From NCBI GenBank assembly GCA_015064135.1, contig SVSU01000004.1, positions 1 to 42,092 of the forward strand: a DNA stretch of 42,092 nt, in the 5' to 3' direction. A program made the position numbers and the translations under genes. Positions 24,454 to 33,488 of the stretch are shown in pieces. Position 1 is the first letter of the stretch. Every line of letters begins with the position of its first letter. This DNA is from Oscillospiraceae bacterium (GTDB lineage Bacteria > Bacillota > Clostridia > Oscillospirales > CAG-272). Under the pieces are notes generated by a model. The model saw nothing but the letters and a program-made list of their open reading frames with translations, was not told the origin of the DNA and did not search any database.

Positions 24454-25227
24454 ATGACAACGGAACAGCATCTCGCCGAGCGCGGTATTCATCATATCAT
24501 ACTCATTGAAAAGGAGAACACAGGCTCCACCAACACCGATGCAAAACAGTACATCGAAGCCGCCTCCCCCGAAAATCCCGTGCTCATCACAGCAGAGACG
24601 CAAACCGGAGGCAGAGGCAGGCAGGGCAAGCAGTTCTCCTCTCCGAAAGGCGGTCTTTACATGACCCTTGCCGTAAAACACGACTCCGCCTTTGCCGACG
24701 CTGTAAGAATCACCGCCGCCGCTGCTGTTGCGGTATCACGGGCGATCCGATCGGTCTGCGATCTTTCCTGCGAGATCAAATGGGTAAACGATATCTATGC
24801 AGGCGGCAAAAAACTGTGCGGCATACTGACCGAGGCGGTAAACGACTACGAAAAAGGGATAACGGAGTACCTCATCATCGGTGTGGGGGTCAACATTTCC
24901 GAATTTCCCGAAGGAATCAATGCCACGTCCCTGTTTGCCGAGCTTGGTAAAATAATCGACAAAAACACGCTCTGTGCAGAGATAACGGCAGAGCTTTTGA
25001 CCCTTCTTTGCGCCATCAAAAAAGGCGATTTTTCCTACATGGATGATTACCGCAGACTATCCTGTGTCATCGGAAAAGATATTGTCTGCTTCCAAAACGG
25101 CGAGGCTTTCACCGCACGGGCAACGGGTATCGACGACGATGGCGGTCTGCTTGTCACATACTCCGACGGACGATGCGGCACCCTCTCAAGCGGAGAGATT
25201 ACCCTGCGGTTTGCTGATATGCCCTAA
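24454..25227 (+). CDS. birA: Biotin--[biotin carboxyl-carrier protein] ligase
   Basis: A 257-residue enzyme that activates biotin with ATP and attaches it to a carrier-protein lysine. The ENTGSTNTDAK start, the adenylate loop GGRGRQGKQF and the catalytic KWVNDIYAGGKKLCGIL block are diagnostic, and a short C-terminal SH3-like domain follows. There is no N-terminal helix-turn-helix, so it is a ligase only, not a repressor of biotin genes. It leads a co-directional gene run with a 47-nt gap and no terminator before the next gene. Confidence 0.94.
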   Translation: MTTEQHLAERGIHHIILIEKENTGSTNTDAKQYIEAASPENPVLITAETQTGGRGRQGKQFSSPKGGLYMTLAVKHDSAFADAVRITAAAAVAVSRAIRSVCDLSCEIKWVNDIYAGGKKLCGILTEAVNDYEKGITEYLIIGVGVNISEFPEGINATSLFAELGKIIDKNTLCAEITAELLTLLCAIKKGDFSYMDDYRRLSCVIGKDIVCFQNGEAFTARATGIDDDGGLLVTYSDGRCGTLSSGEITLRFADMP

Positions 25228-25274
25228 CACAATGCAAAACATAAGAAGTTTTATTCTCAAAAAGGAGACCCATC

Positions 25275-27449
25275 ATGAAACAACTGAAAAAAGCGGAAAG
25301 TGTATTCAAAAATGCCGAGTACATCTGGCTGAAGGAACTGGTTGACACCGTAAACACCTATGTGGACTTCCACGAAACCCTTACAAAGAAGGAGGGCGCG
25401 GAATACCGTCTTTTTGTCACCGCCGACACCAACTATGCGCTGTATATCAACGGTGAATACTGCGATGGCGGTCAGTACGCGGACTATGAGGACACCTACA
25501 AGGTATACGACGAGATCGTTATCACCGATCACCTCAAGGAAGGCGAGAACGAAATTCTCATCACAGGCTACAGCCAGCACGAAAACAGCTTCACCTACCG
25601 CAAGGCAACAAGCGGTATCATGTATGTGTTCACGGAAAACGGCGAGCCTGTTGTAAGCTCAGGTCTCAACACACGCGCCAACAAAAACCCCAACTACAAA
25701 AGCGGCCCGGTGCCCAATGTTACATTCCAGCTGCTCTATTCCTTTGAATACTTCTTCGAGGGAGAGTGTGTTGAGCCCGGCGAGGTTGTTGTAACAAGAA
25801 CATTCGATACACTTCACGAGCGACCCATCCGAAAGCTTGTGACGGGGGAGCGCTGTGCTGTCACTCCCGTAGTTGCAGGCTCCTTCCGCGACGGCGTTGA
25901 TGAAGGGCATCCCGGCAAGAGAATGCAGTACGCATATCTGGGCTTTGCCGAACGTCTCCGCTACGGTGAATGCAAGACCGAGGACGGTGTGCTTCTGAAA
26001 AAGGCTGACGGCACCGACGGTATCTATGTGGTTTACGACCTCGGCAGAGAAGAAGCAGGTCTCATTTCCCTTGACATCACCCTCCCCTGCGATGCGGAAT
26101 TTCTCTTCGGTTGGGGCGAGCACCTTGACGACCTCCGTCTCCGCACCAATGTGGCAGTCAGCGACAGCAGTTACGCCGCACAGTTCCACGGCAAGGCAGG
26201 GCGCAATTCCTTCCTCCATCCCTTCAAGCGCTCCGGATGCAGATACATCGCTCTGCAGATCTACGCTCCCGAGGCTGAGATCCACTATGCCGGTCTCATC
26301 CCCACCGATTATCCCACAGCGGCAGATATCACCTTCCACTGTGCCGACAATCTCCACAACACAATCTACGAAGTGGCAAAGCGCACCATGCTCCTCTGCC
26401 TCCACGAGCACCACGAGGACTGCCCCATGCGCGAACAGGCGCTCTACGGTGTTGACTCAAGAAACCAGATGCTCTGCGGATACTACGCTTTCCGCGAATT
26501 CGATATTGCAAAGGCTTCCATCCGTCTCATGGCGCTGTCCATCCGCGACGACAACATGATCGACCTTTGCCCCCCTGCCATCACGGGACTGTGCATTCCC
26601 ACATTCGTGTGTGCCTTCCCCATTCAGACATGGGAATATCTTCTGTACTCCGGAGACCGCGAATTTGTCCGGGAAATGATCCCCACCGCTGAGCGTATCT
26701 GCGGCGAATTCCTCCGTCTCACCGATGAAAAAGGCATGATGAAGCGACTCACTCACGGCAACTACTGGAACTTCTACGAATGGCAGCCCGGACTTGACGG
26801 CTCAAAGGACTACACCTACGCGCTTCCTCTCTGCGCATTCGTTTCAATGGCATATCAAAGCCTCGGAAAAATCTATGCGGAATTCGGCGACAGCGCAAAT
26901 GCGGCAAAATGGGCTGAGGCGGCTGACCGTCTTAACAAGGTTTGCCACGAGGCGTTCTACAATGCTGACGAAGGCTACTACTTCACAAAGATTGATGACA
27001 CCACCGAGGAATACAAAAAGTTCCATCTGTCCCAGCTTTCAAACTCCCTTGCAGTCTGTGCAGGAATCTGCCCCGAGGATGAGCTTGACCGTGTTCTCGA
27101 AAACATCGTCAACAACAAATCCCTCCTCCCCGCAACGCTGTCATACAGCATTTTCCGCTATGACGCACTGATGAAGCGCCCCGAAAAGTACGGTCGTTAT
27201 GTGTTTACCGATGCGGCTGAAACCTACGGTTATATGCTCCGCCACAATGCAACCGCGTTCTGGGAAACCATCCGCGGCGGCGACGATTTCGTATATGCCG
27301 CAAGCCTTTGCCACGGCTGGTCCGCAGTGCCCATCTACCTCTATTTCCGTTATGCGGCAGGTATCGTCCCCACTGCCCCCGGCGTATTTGAGAAGAATCC
27401 CATGCCCGTTGAGCTGACAGGTATTTACGAGCTCACCGTCGGCGAATAA
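25275..27449 (+). CDS. GH78-like alpha-L-rhamnosidase family protein (copy A)
   Basis: A 724-residue six-hairpin glycosidase-like protein without signal peptide, so cytoplasmic. An N-terminal beta-sandwich (LFVTADTNYALYINGE, typical of the rhamnosidase N-terminal region) is followed by the alpha/alpha barrel from about 350. The catalytic-site block EDCPMREQALYGVDSRNQM (Asp382, Glu387, Asp394) and FWETIRGG (Glu664) correspond to the acid and base regions of GH78 enzymes, though the usual DERLGWTGD text is altered. Specificity for L-rhamnose is not certain. AAAGGAG precedes the ATG. It is a close paralogue of the protein at 29183. Confidence 0.8.
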   Translation: MKQLKKAESVFKNAEYIWLKELVDTVNTYVDFHETLTKKEGAEYRLFVTADTNYALYINGEYCDGGQYADYEDTYKVYDEIVITDHLKEGENEILITGYSQHENSFTYRKATSGIMYVFTENGEPVVSSGLNTRANKNPNYKSGPVPNVTFQLLYSFEYFFEGECVEPGEVVVTRTFDTLHERPIRKLVTGERCAVTPVVAGSFRDGVDEGHPGKRMQYAYLGFAERLRYGECKTEDGVLLKKADGTDGIYVVYDLGREEAGLISLDITLPCDAEFLFGWGEHLDDLRLRTNVAVSDSSYAAQFHGKAGRNSFLHPFKRSGCRYIALQIYAPEAEIHYAGLIPTDYPTAADITFHCADNLHNTIYEVAKRTMLLCLHEHHEDCPMREQALYGVDSRNQMLCGYYAFREFDIAKASIRLMALSIRDDNMIDLCPPAITGLCIPTFVCAFPIQTWEYLLYSGDREFVREMIPTAERICGEFLRLTDEKGMMKRLTHGNYWNFYEWQPGLDGSKDYTYALPLCAFVSMAYQSLGKIYAEFGDSANAAKWAEAADRLNKVCHEAFYNADEGYYFTKIDDTTEEYKKFHLSQLSNSLAVCAGICPEDELDRVLENIVNNKSLLPATLSYSIFRYDALMKRPEKYGRYVFTDAAETYGYMLRHNATAFWETIRGGDDFVYAASLCHGWSAVPIYLYFRYAAGIVPTAPGVFEKNPMPVELTGIYELTVGE

Positions 27450-27487
27450 ACCACGAATAAACGACAGATTAAAGGAGATTACATATT

Positions 27488-29170
27488 ATGTCTATTTTAC
27501 TGAAGGCTGTTCCGTCCTACGAAAAGTGCTTCTGGGATGATAGTTTTGCGGCAAAGCCCATATTCACAAAAGGAACCGTTCTCGGCGGTGAGGATTTCTT
27601 CTTTGAGATCGCCTACACCTCCGATAACCCCCTGCACATCCCCAAAGCGGTTGTAAAGATGGAAGTGGAATCCCCCATTGCGGAGCTTCTTACCTTCCAG
27701 GCAGTTCAGCAGGTCCCCAATATGTACCCCGTTTTCCCCATTGCACTGCAGGAAAAGGATCCCAACTATCTCCGCACAAAGCCCGGTCTTTATCCCGACC
27801 TGCTCCGCCCCGTGGACACCACAAAAATGGTATTTGTCCCCCACGGCGAACTAAAGTCCATGTTCGTTACCGTTTCCGTTCCCAAGGGTTATCCTGCAGG
27901 CGAATACCCCATCACCATCCGTTTCCGCGATTGGTGGGACGAAAACGCAGAACCCGTTGAAGTCACCGTCACCATCAAGGTCATCGGCGCCGATCTGCCC
28001 GAGCAGAACTTCAAGGTAACGCAGTGGTTCCACTGTGACTGCATTGCGGATTATTATGAAATAGAAATTTTCAGCGAAAAGCACTGGGAATACATCGAAA
28101 AGTTCATGCGCACCGCTGTGAAAAACGGTCTCAACACCGTCCTTACCCCCATTTTCACCCCCCCGCTTGACACGGAAGTAGGCGGCGAGCGTCCTACCGT
28201 ACAGCTGATTGACGTATACAAGACCGACGCAGGCTGGGAATTCGGCTTCGACCGTCTGGAGCGCTGGGTGAAGCTGTGCGACAAGGTTGGCTATGAATAT
28301 TTTGAAGTTGCTCATCTCTATACCCAGTGGGGTGCGGGCCATGCTCCAAAGATCATGGGTTATGTGAACGGCGAATATGTGAAGCTCTTCGGCTGGGAGA
28401 CCGATGCTCTCTCCGAGGAATACCGCACATTCATCCGCGCCCTCCTTACCGCATTCCTCGAAAAAATGAAATCCCTGAACGGTGCGGACAAGCGCTGTAT
28501 GTTCCACATTTCCGACGAGCCCAACCTCGACCATCTCGAACAGTACACCAAGGTAAAGGAGCAGGTTGCGGATATCCTCGACGGCTATGTTATCATGGAT
28601 GCGCTCTCCAACTACGAGTTCTACAAAACAGGCGCTCTGCCTAACCCCATTCCCTCCAATGACCATATTGACGAATTCATCGCCGAGGGTGTTCCCCATC
28701 TCTGGACATACTATTGCTGCGGTCAGTCCGTGGGCGTTTCCAACCGTATGCTTTCCATGCCCATGGCGCGTACCCGTGTCATCGGCTCTCAGTTCTGGAA
28801 GTACGATATCGAAGGCTTCCTCCAGTGGGGCTACAACTTCTACTATTCCCAGAACTCCGTTCACAAGGTCAACCCCTTTGAATGTACCGACGGCGACTAC
28901 TTCGTACCTGCAGGCGACTGCTTCTCCGTATACCCCGGTGACAGCGGCGAGCCCCTTGAAACCCTCCGCATCAAGGCATTCCTGCAGGCGCTTTACGACC
29001 TTCGTGCCATGAGACTGGCGGAATCCCTCTGCGGCAGAGAAGCCGTACTCGCGGCAATGGAAGAAGGTCTCAATTACAGCATCACCTTCGCAAAATACCC
29101 CACAGAGTGTGATTACTGTGCAAATCTTCGCGAAAAGATCAATGCCATGATCGAAGCGAACACAAAATAA
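27488..29170 (+). CDS. GH123 / DUF4091-like glycoside hydrolase
   Basis: A 560-residue cytoplasmic protein. An N-terminal beta-sandwich (about 1-170, ending PVEVTVTIKVIGADLPEQ) is followed by a TIM-barrel part with the Asp-Glu pair D343-E344 in MFHISDEPN, the arrangement used by GH123 beta-N-acetylgalactosaminidases, where Asp orients the 2-acetamido group and Glu is the acid/base. The next blocks (PHLWTYYCCGQSVG, GFLQWGYNFYYSQ) match DUF4091 proteins. Substrate-assisted cleavage of a GalNAc-like sugar is inferred. The gene lies between the two GH78-like paralogues with 38 and 12 nt gaps and a clear AAAGGAG. Confidence 0.8.
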   Translation: MSILLKAVPSYEKCFWDDSFAAKPIFTKGTVLGGEDFFFEIAYTSDNPLHIPKAVVKMEVESPIAELLTFQAVQQVPNMYPVFPIALQEKDPNYLRTKPGLYPDLLRPVDTTKMVFVPHGELKSMFVTVSVPKGYPAGEYPITIRFRDWWDENAEPVEVTVTIKVIGADLPEQNFKVTQWFHCDCIADYYEIEIFSEKHWEYIEKFMRTAVKNGLNTVLTPIFTPPLDTEVGGERPTVQLIDVYKTDAGWEFGFDRLERWVKLCDKVGYEYFEVAHLYTQWGAGHAPKIMGYVNGEYVKLFGWETDALSEEYRTFIRALLTAFLEKMKSLNGADKRCMFHISDEPNLDHLEQYTKVKEQVADILDGYVIMDALSNYEFYKTGALPNPIPSNDHIDEFIAEGVPHLWTYYCCGQSVGVSNRMLSMPMARTRVIGSQFWKYDIEGFLQWGYNFYYSQNSVHKVNPFECTDGDYFVPAGDCFSVYPGDSGEPLETLRIKAFLQALYDLRAMRLAESLCGREAVLAAMEEGLNYSITFAKYPTECDYCANLREKINAMIEANTK

Positions 29171-29182
29171 AAGGAGTTCGCC

Positions 29183-31369
29183 ATGAAAGGGCTGAAAAAA
29201 TCGGAAAGCATATTCAAAAATGCCGAATTCATCTGGGTGAAGGGTTTGGAGGATACCGTCAATGCCTACGCGGACTTCCACGAGACATTGGTAAAGAAAG
29301 CAGGGGTGGAATACTCCCTCTTTATCACCGCAGACTCCGACTACGCGCTGTATATCAACGGTGTGTTCCGGGAAGGCGGTCAATATGCGGATTATCCCGA
29401 CACCTACAAAGTATACGACAAAGTTGACATCACCGATTTTCTCACCGAGGGGGAAAACCAAATCCTGATTACAGGCTACTGTCAGAAAGAGGACAGTTCC
29501 ACCTATCGCGAGGGTGTGGGCGGTGTAATGTATGCCTTCACAGAAAATGATGAGGTGATCCTTACATCCGGGCTCCACACAAAAGCAAACAAGAACCCCC
29601 ACTATGTAAGCGGTCCCGTGGCTCTTGTGTCGGGGCAGTTGTCCTTCTCCTTTGAGTACTCCTTCATTGAACGCCCCGTTTCCGAAAAGGAACCCTTCAT
29701 CTCAAGGAGCTTCGACACCTTGTATGAGCGACCCACCAAAAAGCTCCTTATCAAAGACCGCTGTGCCGCCACACCCCTTGTTACGGGGTCCTTCCGGGAC
29801 GGAGTGGCAGAGGGGAATCCGGGACTTCGGATGCAAAAGGCGTACCTCGGCTTCACCTCACGTCTCAGGCTCAACGAATGTGTCTCCGACGGCGGTATTG
29901 TCCTCAAAAAGGAAGAAAACACCGACGGTATCTATGTGGTATACGACATGGGCAGAGAAGAAGCAGGACTTATCACCCTTGATCTGACCCTCCCCTGCGA
30001 TGGGGAATTCATCGTTGGCTGGGGCGAGCATCTGGACGATCTTCGCGTCTCCACGGACTTGTTCGGACGCTGCTTTGCCGCAAGATTCGACGGAAAAGCA
30101 GGCAAAAACACCTTCATCCACCCCTTCAAGCGCTCAGGATGCCGCTATGTTGCCATTCAGATATACGCCCCTGAAGCAAAACTCGATTATGTGGGCATTA
30201 CCCCCACGGATTATCCCACCGCCGCCGATGTAACCTTCCGCTGTGCCGACCGTATGGCAAATGAGATTTACGATATCTCAAAGCGAACTCTCCTCATGTG
30301 TATGCACGAGCATTACGAGGATTGCCCGTGGCGCGAGCAGGCGCTTTACACCATGGACTCGCGAAATCAGATGCTCTGCGGCTACTACGCATTCCGCGAA
30401 TTCGATATGCCGAAGGCTGCTATTCGACTGATGGCACTTTCCATCCGCGATGACGACCTTCTTGAGCTCTGCTCACCTGCCCGAGTATGCATCACCATCC
30501 CCTGTTTCAGCGCAATATTTGCCATTCAGCTTTGGGAATACCTTCTCTATTCGGGAGACCGTGATTTTGCGGCGGAAATGCTTCCCACAGCGGAACGAAT
30601 CTGTATGGGATTCCTCAACCGTGGGGGCGAAACGGGACTGCAGAAGGAATTCTTCTACCGCAAGTACTGGAATTTCTACGAATGGCAGAAGCTCCTTGAG
30701 GGATACGAAAAGCGACCCGAAACAGAAGCTGACCAGACATACGACCTGCCGCTGTGCGCCTTCGTTTCCATGGCATACCAAAGCCTTGCAAAGATTTATG
30801 CCCATCTCGGCGATGACACAAAAGCGGCGGAATGGACGGCATCTGCGGCAAAACTGAACGAGGCGGCACACCGCACCTTCTACAACGAAAAGGACGGATA
30901 TTACCTCACCTATTATCTTGAAAAATCGGGAGAAACACACAGTTATCACCTGTCCCAGCTTGCCAATGCACTTGCTGTCACAAGCGGTATCTGCCCCGAC
31001 GGGGAGCTTGACCGCGTACTCGAAAATCTGGCAAACAACACCGACCTCTTCCCCGTAACTCTGTCCCACAGCATCTTCTTCTACGATGCACTGATGAAGC
31101 GCCCCGGTGACTACACCCGTTTCGTGTTCGATCATGTGTCAAAATCTTACGGACACATGATAAAGAACGGTGCCACCACATTTTGGGAAACCCTTGACGG
31201 AAGCAGAGCTTTTAATTACGGCGGAAGCCTCTGCCACGGCTGGTCGGCGGTACCGATTTATCTCTACTTCCGATATGCGGCAGGTATCACCCCCACCTCC
31301 CCAGGCGTTTTTGAAAATAATCCCCTTCCCGAGAAATTGACGGGAATATACGAATTAACGATCGAATAA
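29183..31369 (+). CDS. GH78-like alpha-L-rhamnosidase family protein (copy B)
   Basis: A 728-residue paralogue of the protein at 25275, alike from end to end (both start MK.LKK.ES.FKNAE.IW and end TGIYELT). The active-site block is EDCPWREQALYTMDSRNQM (Asp380, Glu385, Asp392), and the second acidic residue is Glu669 in FWETLDGS. The main differences are a longer insertion near residue 500 (KLLEGYEKRPETEADQ) and changes in substrate-side loops (VCITIPCFSAIFAIQ), which suggests different specificity after duplication. No signal peptide. AAGGAG lies 6 nt before the ATG. Confidence 0.8.
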   Translation: MKGLKKSESIFKNAEFIWVKGLEDTVNAYADFHETLVKKAGVEYSLFITADSDYALYINGVFREGGQYADYPDTYKVYDKVDITDFLTEGENQILITGYCQKEDSSTYREGVGGVMYAFTENDEVILTSGLHTKANKNPHYVSGPVALVSGQLSFSFEYSFIERPVSEKEPFISRSFDTLYERPTKKLLIKDRCAATPLVTGSFRDGVAEGNPGLRMQKAYLGFTSRLRLNECVSDGGIVLKKEENTDGIYVVYDMGREEAGLITLDLTLPCDGEFIVGWGEHLDDLRVSTDLFGRCFAARFDGKAGKNTFIHPFKRSGCRYVAIQIYAPEAKLDYVGITPTDYPTAADVTFRCADRMANEIYDISKRTLLMCMHEHYEDCPWREQALYTMDSRNQMLCGYYAFREFDMPKAAIRLMALSIRDDDLLELCSPARVCITIPCFSAIFAIQLWEYLLYSGDRDFAAEMLPTAERICMGFLNRGGETGLQKEFFYRKYWNFYEWQKLLEGYEKRPETEADQTYDLPLCAFVSMAYQSLAKIYAHLGDDTKAAEWTASAAKLNEAAHRTFYNEKDGYYLTYYLEKSGETHSYHLSQLANALAVTSGICPDGELDRVLENLANNTDLFPVTLSHSIFFYDALMKRPGDYTRFVFDHVSKSYGHMIKNGATTFWETLDGSRAFNYGGSLCHGWSAVPIYLYFRYAAGITPTSPGVFENNPLPEKLTGIYELTIE

Positions 31370-31396
31370 GGGTATCTCCCTTTCAATGGAGTAATT

Positions 31397-32149
31397 ATGG
31401 ACGAGAAAACATTGGCATACATCAATATGTACGCGGTACTCGGCGGACTGGTGAAGCTTTGCGACATGGTACCGGAAGCACAAAAGATCCTCGGAAAATC
31501 CGGTGCCTCCATCGGGTTTGCCGTAAAGGACGGCCCCTCCGCCACGTTCACTTTTGTGGGCGGAAAATGTATTATGAAGGGCGGCGTGGAGGACTGCGTG
31601 ATCAAAATTCCCTTCTCCTCCCCGGAAAAATTCAACGGCATGATCGACGGAAAGGTGACTCCCATTCCCACAAAGGGCTTCACAAAGATCGGTTTTCTTC
31701 TGAACAAGTTCACCAAGCTGACCGACCTGCTCACCCGATATCTCCGCCCCACTGAAGAAGATCTCCGTGACCCCGTTTTCTTTGAGCAGAGCACCCTTCT
31801 CATGTTCCATGTGATTGCAGGCGCCATCTGCCAGATCGCAAATCACGACAAGGTGGGCATGGCGAGTGCCAAATATATCACCGACGGTGTTATCAAAATG
31901 GAGATCGCAGGTGCGGAAAGCGTTGCTCTCATTGCAAAGAATCACCGACTCACCTATTCATCTATCGTCCCCGATCGCATCATGTCCTTCATGCAATTCG
32001 CCGACATCAAAACCGCACGAGACCTTTTCGACGGCAAGATAAACAGCGTTGCTTCCGTGGGAACGGGCGGCGTTCGCATGGGTGGTATGATCTCACAGAT
32101 CGACAATATGAACCGTATCCTGTCGAGAGTTGAACTGTATCTCAGATAA
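31397..32149 (+). CDS. SCP2-like sterol-carrier-fold protein (possibly two domains)
   Basis: A 250-residue soluble protein. The strand-strand-helix text around residues 30-95 (ASIGFAVKDGPSATFTF, then CVIKIPFSSPEKFNGMIDGK) reads like an SCP2 lipid-binding domain, and a second similar unit runs from about 155 to 245 (GVIKMEIAGAESVAL ... MQFADIKTARDLFDGK). SCP2 folds carry hydrophobic ligands; in bacteria they also serve as domains of acetyltransferases and hydroxylases. The ligand is unknown. Its placement inside a glycosidase-aminotransferase operon is unusual. Family call is by pattern only. Confidence 0.55.
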   Translation: MDEKTLAYINMYAVLGGLVKLCDMVPEAQKILGKSGASIGFAVKDGPSATFTFVGGKCIMKGGVEDCVIKIPFSSPEKFNGMIDGKVTPIPTKGFTKIGFLLNKFTKLTDLLTRYLRPTEEDLRDPVFFEQSTLLMFHVIAGAICQIANHDKVGMASAKYITDGVIKMEIAGAESVALIAKNHRLTYSSIVPDRIMSFMQFADIKTARDLFDGKINSVASVGTGGVRMGGMISQIDNMNRILSRVELYLR

Positions 32150-32193
32150 TCCCTGACGGATAAACGAAAAATGTGAAAGGTTTGGTTTATAAA

Positions 32194-33486
32194 ATGAGAG
32201 ATATATACACCCATCAGAAAAGCGCGGCTGAATTTGCCCGTGCCATGAAGGTCATCCCCTCGGGGGTTTACGGCCATCTCGGTCCTGCCGAGGGATGCTT
32301 TATTCCCGTTGAAGCCTTCCCACTGTTCGGGGATAGGGCGTCGGGCTCCTACATCTGGGATGTGGACGGCAATCGCTATATTGACTATATGTGCGCATAC
32401 GGCCCCAACGTTCTCGGCTACAACGACCCCGATGTGGACGAAGCGGCGGCAAAACAGCGCGAAAAAGGGGACTGCATGACCTCCCCCTCCACCGTCATGA
32501 TCGACTTCGCAGAGCTTCTTGTGGACACCGTAGCCTCCGCAGATTGGGCGTTCTTCGCAAAAAACGGAAACGATGTGACCACCCTTGCTGTTATGGCAGC
32601 GCGCGCTTACACCCATCGCAAAAAGATCATTTTCTTTGACGGCTACTATCACGGCGTTGCCCCTTGGACGCAGAAAATCGACTACGCAGGCATTATCGAA
32701 GAAGATGTCATGCACAATATCCACCTTCCCTGGAACGATGAATTTGCATTGGAGGAGGCATTTGAGAAATACAAGGGCGAGATAGCCGCTGTTATTTCCC
32801 AGCCCTATATGCACGGAAATTTCCGCGACAACATCCTCCCCGAAAAGGGATTCTGGCAGAAGGTGCGCAAGCTCTGTACCGAAAACGATACTGTTCTCAT
32901 CGTAGACGATGTTCGCGCAGGATTCCGTCTTGATATTGCAGGCAGCGACCACTATTTCGGATTTGAGGCAGATCTGATCTGTTTCTGCAAAGCCCTCGCC
33001 AACGGATATAATGTCTCTGCCCTCTGCGGCAAGGAATTTTTAAAGAACACCATCTCATCCCTGTCCTATACGGGGAGTTACTGGCTCTCCGCGGTGCCCT
33101 TCGCCGCAGGTATTGCCTGCATTGAGAAGATGAAACGGCTGAATTCTCCGCAGATCCTTCTTGACCGCGGCTTCAAGCTGAAAAATGAGCTCATTCGTGC
33201 CGCCTGCGATTTCGGATTTGATCTAAGAGTTTCGGGCGTACCCTCGCTGTTCTACCTCAGACTTGCGGATGATCCCAGTCTGATGCTCCACCAGGAATGG
33301 ATCGCGGAGTGTGTAAAGCGCGGTATCTTCTTCACCAACCACCACAACCACTTCATCAACGCATCCCTCTCCGACGATGACATCAAGGAAACCGTAGATG
33401 TGGCTCGCGAGGCATTCTCCGTCATAAAAGACCGCCATCCCGATCTTTCCTCCCGCAAGGGTCTCACCGACGCCGAAAGAAAATAA
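32194..33486 (+). CDS. Class III PLP-dependent aminotransferase (GSAM-like)
   Basis: A 430-residue fold-type I aminotransferase related to glutamate-1-semialdehyde aminomutase. Visible are the AKNGNDVTTLAVMAARAYT phosphate-binding region, FFDGYYHG, the cofactor aspartate in VDDVRAGFR and the Schiff-base Lys266 in CKALANGYN. Text departs from true HemL (KALANGYNVSAL instead of GGGLPVGA), and no haem genes are nearby, so it more likely acts on a sugar, amino acid or polyamine. I use ATG 32194 because GAAAGG stands upstream at 13 nt; the GTG at 32173 lacks a site. The last residues before the DMT gene end 2 nt upstream. Confidence 0.82.
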   Translation: MRDIYTHQKSAAEFARAMKVIPSGVYGHLGPAEGCFIPVEAFPLFGDRASGSYIWDVDGNRYIDYMCAYGPNVLGYNDPDVDEAAAKQREKGDCMTSPSTVMIDFAELLVDTVASADWAFFAKNGNDVTTLAVMAARAYTHRKKIIFFDGYYHGVAPWTQKIDYAGIIEEDVMHNIHLPWNDEFALEEAFEKYKGEIAAVISQPYMHGNFRDNILPEKGFWQKVRKLCTENDTVLIVDDVRAGFRLDIAGSDHYFGFEADLICFCKALANGYNVSALCGKEFLKNTISSLSYTGSYWLSAVPFAAGIACIEKMKRLNSPQILLDRGFKLKNELIRAACDFGFDLRVSGVPSLFYLRLADDPSLMLHQEWIAECVKRGIFFTNHHNHFINASLSDDDIKETVDVAREAFSVIKDRHPDLSSRKGLTDAERK

Positions 33487-33488
33487 GT

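Noticed and set aside
27851-29602. 583-codon minus-strand ORF opposite the GH123-like and GH78-like genes
   Set aside because: A long antisense open frame from GC-rich third positions of the sense genes; no start site, no domain features, low-complexity translation.
32194-33486. Calling the class III aminotransferase hemL
   Set aside because: The lysine region differs from HemL and no tetrapyrrole genes are near; only the broader family is supported.
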